From: Ephemerocybe angulata
Taxonomy: Eukaryota; Basidiomycota; Agaricomycetes; Agaricales; Psathyrellaceae
Length of the DNA: 64,000 nucleotides
Direction: 5' to 3'
Assembly (NCBI GenBank): GCA_013368325.1
Contig: JAACJK010000235.1
Span: forward strand, 95,638-159,637
Within the stretch, counting starts at the first letter, position 1, and every line of letters starts with the position of its first letter. Shown in pieces: positions 1 through 9,000 of the stretch. The translations under genes and the position numbers were made by a program. A model generated the notes under the pieces. That model was not told the DNA's origin, made no database searches, and saw nothing but the letters and a program-made list of their open reading frames with translations.

Positions 1-904
1 CAACCTCTATCGATTCAACATCCCCTCTTCCACCCTCAACAGTCTTACCTCTTTGAAGATCAAAACCGAGTGGGATGGTCCTCAAATTGCCCGCTTACTG
101 CCCCACTGTGAACGACTCGAACACTTGTATCTCGAATATGCATGCCCTTCCAAATTCGGTGCCTACAGGTGGACGGCAGCCCATGACTTCCACACCGAAG
201 CTAACCTGCCAGCCCGTATCCATCTACCCAAGCTACGCACTCTCCAGGTAGACGGGATCCCCGAGATGACTGTGGGCACCATCCTCCATTTCATCCGCGC
301 CCCCGCCCTCGTAAATCTCGGCTTCCAAATAAACATGAGGCCTCAATGGATTACCGTTCCCCCCGCGGAAGAGGAATCCCATCTCGGACGCCTCCCCGAA
401 CTCTTTCTTCAATCCCTCGGTCTACTCCCCCAGGAAGCGGAGATAACGTCGATTTCAAACCTGCACTCGCTGACTATGGGCGATGGAAAGTGGTACGACT
501 ATCGACTTTATCTTTCTCGAAGCACGCTCGCCAGCATTGCCCCGCACTTCAACTCGCTCAGGCATCTCATCCTCTACGAGGTAAAGTGCATGGACGGCGA
601 GGACCCTTTTCAGGCGCTATGTCACCACATGGAACAGCATCAAACACACCTCTTGCCCAACTTGGAGGATATGAAGCTCACCTTCTCTGACGATTCCTTC
701 CCCCTCGAATCACTGTTTCTGTTCGTCAAGTCTCGCCATGATCATTGGGCTCGCAGGGCTGTGGGACACAACCAGCCACGTGATTCGTTGCATATGGTAG
801 CACTTCGCATTTCGGATAACTGGGTGAACCTCGCGAACACCTATAACACCTCGCCCACTATTGGTCACATCAGGAATCTGGGCGTATCGGTGGAAAGGTA
901 TTGA
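1..904 (+). CDS. F-box/LRR-type protein, C-terminal part (5' end outside window)
   Basis: The frame is open from base 2, so the gene starts upstream of the window and only about 300 C-terminal residues are present. The segment aligns by eye with the C-terminal half of the F-box proteins at 26202-27917 and 41678-43513. It shares the NSLTSLKIKTEWDGPQIARLL-like strand, the LPNLEDMKLTF turn, the SFPLESLFLFVKSRH block and the closing GHIRNLGVSVERY. In this family an N-terminal F-box binds Skp1 in SCF ubiquitin ligases and leucine-rich repeats choose the substrate; the F-box itself is not visible here. It converges on the minus-strand gene at 1290-2194. The same convergent pair recurs in inverted form at 23581-24985. 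Function beyond family is unknown. Confidence 0.75.
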   Translation, partial: NLYRFNIPSSTLNSLTSLKIKTEWDGPQIARLLPHCERLEHLYLEYACPSKFGAYRWTAAHDFHTEANLPARIHLPKLRTLQVDGIPEMTVGTILHFIRAPALVNLGFQINMRPQWITVPPAEEESHLGRLPELFLQSLGLLPQEAEITSISNLHSLTMGDGKWYDYRLYLSRSTLASIAPHFNSLRHLILYEVKCMDGEDPFQALCHHMEQHQTHLLPNLEDMKLTFSDDSFPLESLFLFVKSRHDHWARRAVGHNQPRDSLHMVALRISDNWVNLANTYNTSPTIGHIRNLGVSVERY

Positions 905-1289
905 ATGTGGACGTTTGTTTGAGTAACTTGTATTAGTATCGGCTAAAGGACCTTATATACCTTCCTGAAATCAATTTCATACGTCCATTAGACTTGTTCA
1001 GCCTGACGATTTGCTCCAGGAAAGAAACAGGCAGCGCGAGGCGCTAGGTCGAGCTAGGCGCTTATCAAACATGCACGGCTATCAAAATCCACGCGCTGTG
1101 TGCGCCACTCTGCGAACACAGTGCATTGAAGGGTACCGAAGAGTCTTGAAAGACTACAGGAAAAATTTGTACATAGAAGACTTCAACGCTCGATTTTACA
1201 GTAACGCTCTGGAGGTTGCAATGTTGGAAAGTCAAATCACCTCGTCTGCGGCCTGCCCAAGGCCTGCCGGCCAGGAACTAAAGACGTCG
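905..1289. other. Convergent intergenic spacer between F-box gene and copy A
   Basis: About 385 bases between two convergent genes. I see no gene. The part from about 1170 to 1290 resembles 3385-3490, the sequence beyond the last exon of copy B, so it belongs to the old duplication that made copies A and B. Confidence 0.5.
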
Positions 1290-2194
1290 TCAAACCTGCA
1301 ACACATTAGGTATGTGAATATGCTTCAATACGGCGTAAGACCTACCACGAATTGTCTGAATGCTTCAAAGCATTGCAGAACGATCCTCCTATTTTCCAAG
1401 GGAACCATACCCTGGGCAGCGTAGTTGAGGGGTTCCGGAACAGGCGGCACGAATTTGCGAACGATGGTTTCGTTTTCAGGGTACACGCCGCCAGCCACGG
1501 CCAGTGCGAGCTCGCTGGTGATTGTTATTTTATAGAAGGTGGGCGCCGATCCGACCATCGTGATGCCGGGGAACGTTTGAGACTCCAGGGCGGGTATTCC
1601 GGCTTTCAGGCGCATTTTGTTAATTTTATGAAATGCAGCGAGAGCCGTAGCGATGAGCTGCGACTCGGGATACTCGTCGCCTGAGTCGTAGGACTGGGAG
1701 GGCTTGAGTTCTCTCAAGGGGCTCAGAGGTACAAGGAGATCACATACCTTATCTTCCTTGAAAAGGAGAATGTACCGAAAAAAGGAGGGGCTATGCCACT
1801 CATCAACGACGGTAACATCTACTTTCGCGTCCACCTCGATGCCACACATATCGAACAACACCTCCCTTCGCCTTTGCAAGATACGTTGGCCCGCGTCATA
1901 ACCCAGCATTTCGAATAGAATCGCAGCGAACTCGATGACCAAGGATTCTTCGCCCTGTCGCCTCCACATCATATCTTCAAGAAATGCGAAAAAGTCCCTG
2001 AAGATCTTGGGGATGGGGCCAGGTGGTGCCGTCACATTGTTCCAAATAATGGGCGATACGCCGTTGGGGGCAGGCAGGTCTGCAGCGCCAAAGAAAGCTT
2101 GGTTATCTTCGCGGACGACCTTGATTTTGAATGCCCTCAGTTCGTATGGAGTCCATGTGTCGCCGGACTTGGCTGAGGGGGTGAGATTTGCCAT
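1290..2194 (-). CDS. Unnamed basidiomycete family, copy A; possible PD-(D/E)XK-like nuclease fold
   Basis: Three exons: 2194-1748, 1693-1346 and 1295-1290, giving 266 residues. The 54-base intron 1747-1694 could be read through, but the matching intron in copy C contains an in-frame stop, so it is taken as real. The last exon is only GTT TGA, and copy C ends in the same way. Start chosen at MANLT because copy C begins there. Visible signature: KVDVTVV (D126), then YILLFKEDK ending at K149 exactly at the intron, then SQLIATAL (Q161), then GITMVGSAPTFYKI and a C-terminal CFEAFRQF. An acidic strand, a hydrophobic strand ending ExK and a helix with Q resemble PD-(D/E)XK nucleases; that is inference from pattern only. 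No known function. Copies B (11214-12060) and C (23581-24478) are paralogues. Confidence 0.7.
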
Positions 2195-3461
2195 CGTGGT
2201 AAGTGGCAAGATCTGAGTTACCGTAGTTGGACATCAAGCTCCTCCCACTATCATCCCACACCGACTTGTCCTCTCTACGCCTCTCCAATTCTGATAGTAA
2301 AGCCTAGTTCTTTGGTTGGAATTCACTCTACGTCGAAGACCCGATAACTGGGCAACTATACCAAGTCCCAAATTGCCATCATCCCCCAGCCATCCCAACA
2401 CGGCTTCCCCTGCGTCAGCGGCTTCACCACAGACGCCTCTCAACCTCAAATCGGGCAGTGCGCGGATACACGGTTGTGCGCGAAGTGCCGGCGCTCTGCG
2501 TAGACAGTCGTGGTCGCGGTGCTCGTGTTGGAACTGTCGCCGCCGTGCAGACCGCGGGCACGCCCTTCTGGTCCTCGTGGCCAGGACTACGCCGCTACGG
2601 CTCGATTTTGTCTTCATCCCTGCCTCATTCGTCCCGTTGAATACCATTTTGACCAGGAGGTAAGCTATAATACTTGATAAGCCCAGCGCAACCTCCAATT
2701 AAGCTGACTATCCACAGCTCGGCGTACTCGTCGAATCTCGTCAAGAAACCGCGACCACCAGCACATATATCTGGCGTGCGTGCGTCGATATGGCAGCCGG
2801 GAATGGGTGTACTCACCGCGATAAAGCTCCAGTACTCAGCATGTCGCGCCCACATGCGCACCGAGTTCGCCAAGGCTCGAGACCGACAATCGGCTTGAGT
2901 GCACCCAAGTGCTAGCCGACGCAAAGCTCCGAGGTGAGTGCGTCGAGCTGCAGAGGGAAAATGGGCACACTCGTCGTGTTCTTCAGCCAAGGAAATGCAA
3001 ACCTCGTCCGTACCTCCCGCAGTGTATGGCGCCATTGTACATTGGTCTAGATGGGTGGAAGCATGCTCGACGCGACGGAGGGCCTTCTACGCAATGGTGA
3101 GCGCCACAACGTCGTCAAAATGCGATAAATACGACACTTACCAGCGCACCGTCTCCCAGAATCGCCACTACGCCCGATAGCTGAGCAATGGACTGTCAGC
3201 GGTGGGCTACAACGCTCGGCCCGACGGCGCCCACCGAACACAACCCTGGCGCGTGAGTACGCCTTGTGTGCGGCGTACCAGTCATCCCAGTCAAACCCTC
3301 TACGCCAGAGACATGCAAACGGTGACGAGCACCGTTCCACGCGCGACGAGCTTTGCGGCGTGGCCAAGATCCATGTATAAATCCTCTGTCCTGAAGTCTT
3401 CCAACGCTCAATTTTACGGTAGGGCTCTGGAGGTTACAATGCTGTTACAATGTTGGAAAAT
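2195..3461. other. Region without a supportable gene (possible gene remnant)
   Basis: Several overlapping open frames exist on both strands. On the minus strand, short stretches such as SLIGGCAGLIKYYSLP and SSIIAYLLVKMVF look membrane-like and are flanked by GT/AG-like sites. I could not chain them into one frame, and no domain is recognisable. A decayed multi-exon membrane-protein gene is possible. The right end (about 3385-3461) matches the 3' flank of copy A. Confidence 0.3.
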
Positions 3462-3554
3462 CAAAGTATTTTATCTGTCAGCGGGGGAGTCACCTGCAAC
3501 ACATTAAGTATGTCAATATGCTTCAATACGGTGCCCATGCAAGACCTACCATGA
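3462..3554 (-). pseudogene. Copy B: detached terminal intron and last exon
   Basis: This is the 3' tail of copy B, cut off from its body at 11214-12060 by the retrotransposon. Read on the minus strand it holds one copy of the target duplication (3554-3550), the intron donor gtaggt directly after it, the acceptor ttgcag at about 3499-3494, and a last exon from 3493 to a TGA at 3462. The intron is closely similar to the terminal introns of copies A and C. Unlike those, the last exon does not stop at its second codon. Confidence 0.7.
3550..3554. repeat. Target-site duplication, left copy (CATGA)
   Basis: Five bases directly before the 5' LTR, repeated exactly at 11214-11218 after the 3' LTR. 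A 5-base duplication is normal for Ty3/gypsy integrases. Confidence 0.93.
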
Positions 3555-3747
3555 TGTTACGATCATTCCATTCTCTCCTTACCATCCTCCCGTCAGCCAC
3601 TACCTTATACTACGTATATAGACTCGTATCCTACATCCGGACTCCTTACTGTCGTCCTTCTGTATCTCCACCTATAGACTCGTTGTCACATCCTCTTTCT
3701 TCGTCCCTCTCGGCCTCTCGTCTCTCACATCGCGTCCGATCCTGACA
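3555..3747 (+). repeat. 5' LTR, 193 bases
   Basis: Starts TGTTACGATC and ends GATCCTGACA, with the canonical TG...CA ends. Identical to 11021-11213 on my reading. Contains a TATA box at 3615 and the predicted mRNA start near 3646, so U3 is about 91 bases and R-U5 about 102. Confidence 0.95.
3615..3658 (+). promoter_or_regulatory. LTR promoter: TATA box and predicted transcript start with self-primer segment
   Basis: TATATA lies at 3615-3620. The 13 bases TTACTGTCGTCCT start 31 bases further on, at 3646, the normal TATA-to-start distance. These 13 bases are the exact reverse complement of 3750-3762, just inside the 5' LTR. The start site itself is inferred. Confidence 0.75.
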
Positions 3748-3749
3748 TT

Positions 3750-3762
3750 AGGACGACAGTAA
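3750..3762 (+). promoter_or_regulatory. Primer-binding site, self-priming type
   Basis: AGGACGACAGTAA begins two bases after the 5' LTR. No TGG typical of a tRNA primer site is present. The 13 bases pair perfectly with 3646-3658 in the LTR, the predicted mRNA 5' end. The same layout is known from Tf1 of fission yeast and related chromoviruses, where the mRNA 5' end folds back, is cut, and primes minus-strand synthesis. Confidence 0.85.
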
Positions 3763-3797
3763 CCTTTTTTTTCGCAGAACGGACAGCTTTGAACGCG

Positions 3798-6023
3798 ATG
3801 TTTAGTGGCGAACTATCCGCCCTAACCTCACTTCCGAACAGCAGTGGCTCTCTCGGACATCCTACTAGGCAGAACAGTGGTTCGCCTCATCCTTCCCGGC
3901 AGAACAGTGGTTCGCCTCTTCGTCAAGGGAGTAACAGTGGTGTTCCCACGACAAACATCTTGAGCAGCAGTGGCTCGCTCCCACGCGGCGGCGACCCGCT
4001 CCCTACCAGAGGCGTCGCTACCTCCCCGAGTTTCTTCAACACGAACGTGAATCAGACCCTGCTTCAGAACGTACCCCCCCTTTCGTACTCCAACAGCCGC
4101 ACTTCATCTTACTTGGGCAACCCACATATGCTACACCCAACGATGCATTCCACTAGTCCTCGACCCTTCTCGGCAGCTTCGCATCACTCTCTCCACGTTC
4201 CCATTGCACGCCCTGCTTCCTCTCAGTCCTATCGTGCCGTGAATGACTACCCTGGAAGAAGTCCTTCAACCGGTTCGGCCCACTCTGATCGTCTTAGCCC
4301 TTCCCACTCGTTCCACTCCGCTCCTGTTTACCCAACCTTGGATCGCCCCGTCTCTCATCATGACAGGACCCCAACACCTGTCCCAATCCCTACCCCACCA
4401 TGGCAAGATCGAAGCCCAGTCAGCGACAGAATTGGTGAACATGAACAAGAGAATTCTTTCCACACTCGAAACGGTGATGGCCAATACGCGGAAAATGTTT
4501 ACCCGCAAGCGCCCGTTATCCCCGTTAGCTATCAGGCGCCTACTGCGATGCACGGAAGCAATCGGACTCAACCAGTTCTTAACCCTGTCTCGTGGATCCA
4601 TCACGCCGCGGAAACCAACAACTTTGGAGTCCCCACATCGTACACGACGTACTCTCCAGACAACGGTACCCCACCGGGCACCTATATACAACCAGATCAA
4701 AACCACAGGCATGGAGGAACAATTCGGTCTCTACACAGCGGCCTACCCGCCCCAGAGATGGAACGTCTTCAAGAGCCGTACCAATACCCCACTCAGTTCA
4801 CACCACGTTCCACGCCTTCCCCAAACCCCGACAACACTGCATCAAACCCAAACGTGTCAGGTGTCAAAGATGAACCCATCGATCATCTCGCCGACGTCCT
4901 CTTGCGTATCTCACAGCTTAACAACGTACCAACCAGTGCTTCCGATAACCAGAGGACAGACAAGCAAGCAATCGCGTACAATGCTCTCCTACAACACCTC
5001 GCAGGCCGCGATAGTAACGCTCTGGCTACATTGAGTCATCAACAAACCAGCCGCTCACATTCCCCTCCTCGCTCTCGTTCCCCCGACTCGTACAAGAGCA
5101 AAGCTAAATGCGTGGATGCGGAAGAGTTCGACGGTTCCCCCGACGCACTTGAATCTTGGATAAACCAGCTCACCCTCATGTGGCTCTCTGACCCGAAGAA
5201 ATGGAAGAACCACAACGAAAGGATCATGTTCGCCATGTCGAAGATGAGGAAAGGCACTGCTAAGGAGTGGATGGATGCGAAACTACCAGGCATGGAAACG
5301 GGACACGTCACCTGGAACTCCTGGCAGCACTTTCTCGACGACATCCGCCAAAGCTTCCCGTCGGAGGACAGGCAATTCAAAGCCATGACCGCTATCAAGT
5401 CGATGAAGATGGACAGCCGTAAACCGGTCCAGGACTTCTTCATCAAGTGGGAGTCACACGCCGTACACACCGGCGTCAACGACAACGGCCTTCTCGTGTT
5501 CCTCCTCGAAGCGATAACAAAGGAGCTCAGAGAAGGAATGTCCCAACGATACGGACTTGCCAACTTAAAGACCTACCTCGCATTCAAAAGCGCTGCGATT
5601 AGCGTCGACCGGGAACAACGCCTTGAGAATCAAATCACGGCGCGCCTAAACCCCATCCATCCTACCCGTACTTGGACAACGCGAACTTGGCGCAACGGCA
5701 ACATCGAGGACAAAGGGAAGAACTCCAATAAAGAAAACCCCAATGCCACTCCATCCTCCTCCCTTCCCTCGTCCAACGTAAAGACTACCTCCGCCGCCGC
5801 TCCACTCCCTCAAGAAGCCGAAGCGATGAAATCGCGAAACTGCTTCAATTGCGGCTCCCCAGATCACAAAGTCGCACACTGCAACATCCCCCGGAAACCT
5901 AGACACGCAATTCGCAACTTCGTATTAGGTATGGACGAAGAAGAAGTCGAAGCGTTAAACCGGGACCTACAAGACGAAGCGTACTGGGATAAGGAAACGG
6001 TTTTTTACCCGGACTCAGAGTGA
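3798..6023 (+). CDS. gag: Gag polyprotein of the chromovirus
   Basis: 741 residues from the first ATG at 3798. The N-terminal half is Ser/Pro/Asn-rich and begins with repeats of a RQNSGSP-type motif. A retrotransposon gag (capsid-like) region runs from about FDGSPDALESWINQL (near 5130) to about 5630, with the typical WNSWQHFLDDIRQSF and MKMDSRKPVQDFFIKW blocks. A CCHC zinc knuckle, CFNCGSPDHKVAHC (about 5841-5882), follows near the C terminus; such knuckles bind the genomic RNA. The frame ends at TGA 6021-6023, just after a run of six T at 6001-6006 that could support -1 slippage. The protein would assemble the cytoplasmic particle in which reverse transcription takes place. Confidence 0.92.
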   Translation: MFSGELSALTSLPNSSGSLGHPTRQNSGSPHPSRQNSGSPLRQGSNSGVPTTNILSSSGSLPRGGDPLPTRGVATSPSFFNTNVNQTLLQNVPPLSYSNSRTSSYLGNPHMLHPTMHSTSPRPFSAASHHSLHVPIARPASSQSYRAVNDYPGRSPSTGSAHSDRLSPSHSFHSAPVYPTLDRPVSHHDRTPTPVPIPTPPWQDRSPVSDRIGEHEQENSFHTRNGDGQYAENVYPQAPVIPVSYQAPTAMHGSNRTQPVLNPVSWIHHAAETNNFGVPTSYTTYSPDNGTPPGTYIQPDQNHRHGGTIRSLHSGLPAPEMERLQEPYQYPTQFTPRSTPSPNPDNTASNPNVSGVKDEPIDHLADVLLRISQLNNVPTSASDNQRTDKQAIAYNALLQHLAGRDSNALATLSHQQTSRSHSPPRSRSPDSYKSKAKCVDAEEFDGSPDALESWINQLTLMWLSDPKKWKNHNERIMFAMSKMRKGTAKEWMDAKLPGMETGHVTWNSWQHFLDDIRQSFPSEDRQFKAMTAIKSMKMDSRKPVQDFFIKWESHAVHTGVNDNGLLVFLLEAITKELREGMSQRYGLANLKTYLAFKSAAISVDREQRLENQITARLNPIHPTRTWTTRTWRNGNIEDKGKNSNKENPNATPSSSLPSSNVKTTSAAAPLPQEAEAMKSRNCFNCGSPDHKVAHCNIPRKPRHAIRNFVLGMDEEEVEALNRDLQDEAYWDKETVFYPDSE

Positions 6024-6028
6024 TCGGT

Positions 6029-6050
6029 CAAACCTCTGACAAACCTCTGA
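6029..6050 (+). repeat. 11-base perfect tandem duplication at the gag-pol junction
   Basis: CAAACCTCTGA occurs at 6029-6039 and again at 6040-6050. The first copy puts a TGA into the pol frame at 6037. Taking out one copy would place pol exactly in the -1 frame relative to gag, with no stop between the T6 run at 6001 and pol. Confidence 0.85.
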
Positions 6051-9000
6051 GTCCAATCCGTCGGCAACAGACGATGACAGATACCTCGAGGGGGAGAACA
6101 CCGCCGACTTACTTACCCCTTCCCCCGTCACCGTCAATGACCTCCCCCCAACGAAACACCCCACACCTTCACCAGAAGTACAAGGAAACGCGCCAAGTAA
6201 AAAAACGAATAGATCTTGGTTTTGCGAAGAAGTACCCGACGAAGAAGATAGAACAAACCTCCTACCCGACAACCTACCGTACCTTCTCGAAATAAAAGAC
6301 GAGTTTTTACCCCCTCCTCTCGATAAGACCTCAGAACATATCATCAACAACTTATCGCACCCCGAAATATCCGCTACACAGAGTCAAAGCGAACCTCCAG
6401 ATCTCGCGAACATAGAGGAAAATGACGAACCGTTGGATGCGCCCTGCGAGAACGACTACTCAAGGGCTATTCGCGGCAAGCTAGCAAGAATGAGAGAAGC
6501 TTCTCTTCCAACAGCAGAGAACATGCTGCAACGCCACGTTCACAGCTCACGACAAGCAGAAGTCTCAACAGAGGCGCTCATGGCGCTAAGAGAGAAACCC
6601 ATTTGCGAAGCGCTTGAGCTACTCACAGACCTTGCGCGACCAAAACACATCGTCGCGAACATAGCCAAAGATTCCCTCGACCCCCAGACTACAATACCCG
6701 GACTGAATCAACTCCTCATGAGAGCCACCGTACAGTCTACCTCTGGCGACGTTGCCTTCGACTGCGATTCCTTGCTCGATTCAGGAGCATCGCAATGCTA
6801 CGTCGATAAAGACTACGCGCTTTCTGCAGGACTTACACTTCGAAAACTCGCACACCCAGTTCCAGCGTACAACGCAGATGGGACAGAGAACGTCGCAGGC
6901 ACCATCGACGCTACTGTGGTGGTCAACATTCGCATCGGTGCGCACATCGAAAGATTGACGATGTTCGTAACGAAAATAAGCCACCCAATCATTATCGGTT
7001 ACTCCTGGTTAAAGAAGCACAATCCAACGATCGACTGGCGCAAGGGCGACGTTCTCTTCAACAGGTGCCCGAGCCAATGCCAAGGACACCACCCATGGAT
7101 CGAAGACGACGTCTCATCAGTCACAAATCCAGAATACCCGTTCGACCATAGAGAAACACTCCGTCGTCTTGGCCTTGAAGAAGGGGACATACTATGTGCA
7201 ATTCGATATATCGGAACCCCTCCTGACGACGATGACATTCTCAAAGACCCCGATGGCACCCCGAGCGACGAACCCGACGACCCCATGGCTTCTCTACCAC
7301 CTGACATCAGGGAAGCCTTCGCTTCCGTATTCGAACAAAAGGAGTTCGATAAGCTTCCCGAACATAGGGTGTGGGACCACCCAATCGAGCTCACCCCAGA
7401 CGCAGTGGGCTTTGTCTCGAAAATCTACCCTCTCCCTGCCCCTGACCAAATCAAGCTCGACGCCTTCCTAAAGGAGAACCTAGAGTCTGGAAGAATCCGC
7501 CCGTCCCGCTCCCCTATCGGCTCACCCTTCTTTTTCGTTAAGAAGAAGGACGGGTCTCTTCGACCCGTACAAGATTATCGCAGACTTAATTCATACACCG
7601 TTCGCAACCGCTATCCCCTCCCGCTCATTTCGGAAATTATGAACAAACTGAAAGGCGCGAAGTACTTCACGAAGATGGACATAAGATGGGGCTTCAATAA
7701 CGTTAGGATTAAAAAGGGTGACGAGTGGAAAGCAGCATTCATCACCAACCGAGGGCTATTCGAGCCACTGGTGATGTACTTCGGCCTCACCAATTCCCCA
7801 GCAACGTTCCAGACGATGATGGACAACTTATTCGTCCACCAGCTTAACCAAGGCTGGCTTATCATCTACATGGACGACCTTCTCCTTTTCTCCGACAACC
7901 TCGAATCCCTTAAGCTCTACGAACACGAAGTCCTGGCAATCATGAAAGAAAACGGACTCTGCGCTAAACCAGACAAGTGCGAATTCCGGAAGGAGCGCAT
8001 TGAGTATTTGGGCCTCATCGTTTCCGCCGCCGGAATCGAGATGGATAAGAAGAAGACGGACGCTATCTTAAACTGGCCAGTACCGTCATCCAAGAAGGAG
8101 CTACAACAGTTCCTGGGCCTTGCAAACTATTATCGTAAATTCATGCCAAATTTCGCACACCTAGCCTCTCCCCTCCACCATCTCACAGGCGCCGTACCAT
8201 GGTCCTGGACAGCAAAAGAGCAGGACGCTTTCGAAGCCCTCAAATCACTCCTCATCTCCCCCATCGTACTCGCTTTCCCAACCGACTCCGACCCCTACAG
8301 ACTCGAAACGGACTCGTCTGGCTACGCAACTGGAGCCGTACTCTACCAACATCAACAAGGGGTATGGCGACCCATCGCTTTCCATTCAAAAACGTTAAAC
8401 GATGTCGAAAGGAACTACGACGTCCACGACCGAGAACTGCTCGGCGTTATGCGCGGTCTCGCCGAATGGCGGCACCTGCTACAAGGCACACCCACTTCGT
8501 TCGAGATTCATACCGACCACAAAAACCTACTTCACTTCATGACCGCCAAAAAACTAAACCGACGACAAGCACGCTGGGCACAAGAGCTGACTTTATTCGA
8601 CTTCACATTACACCACAAACCTGGATCCAGCCTCATCGTCCCCGACGCACTCTCCCGACGACCCGACTACGATAAGGGAGAGAAAGACAACGATCTCATA
8701 ACCCTATTATCTCCACACCACATCCGGAGAATTCATGTCACCCTGGAAGAAGACATCGACATCATCCTCCCTGAAATCCAGACCGCGATAGCATCGCACG
8801 CAGAACCAGACATCCTCGCCAAAGCCAAGAAAAACCTAGAGAAGTTCACACTCACCGACGGTATCATCCTCAACGACTTCCGCGTCTATGTGCCGAAACT
8901 CCAGTCACTCCGAGATAGAATCATCCAGCTCCATCATGACTCCCCAACGTGCGGACACCCTGGACGTTTCAGGACCGCTGAGCTCATTCTACGAAACTAC

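Noticed and set aside
1694..1747. Reading copy A through its first intron as one 294-residue protein
   Set aside because: The matching intron in copy C has an in-frame stop, and all copies keep GT-AG borders here.
2234..3411. Chain of short frames that might be a small membrane-protein gene
   Set aside because: No single frame or splice chain could be built and no family recognised; kept only as a note in the region entry.
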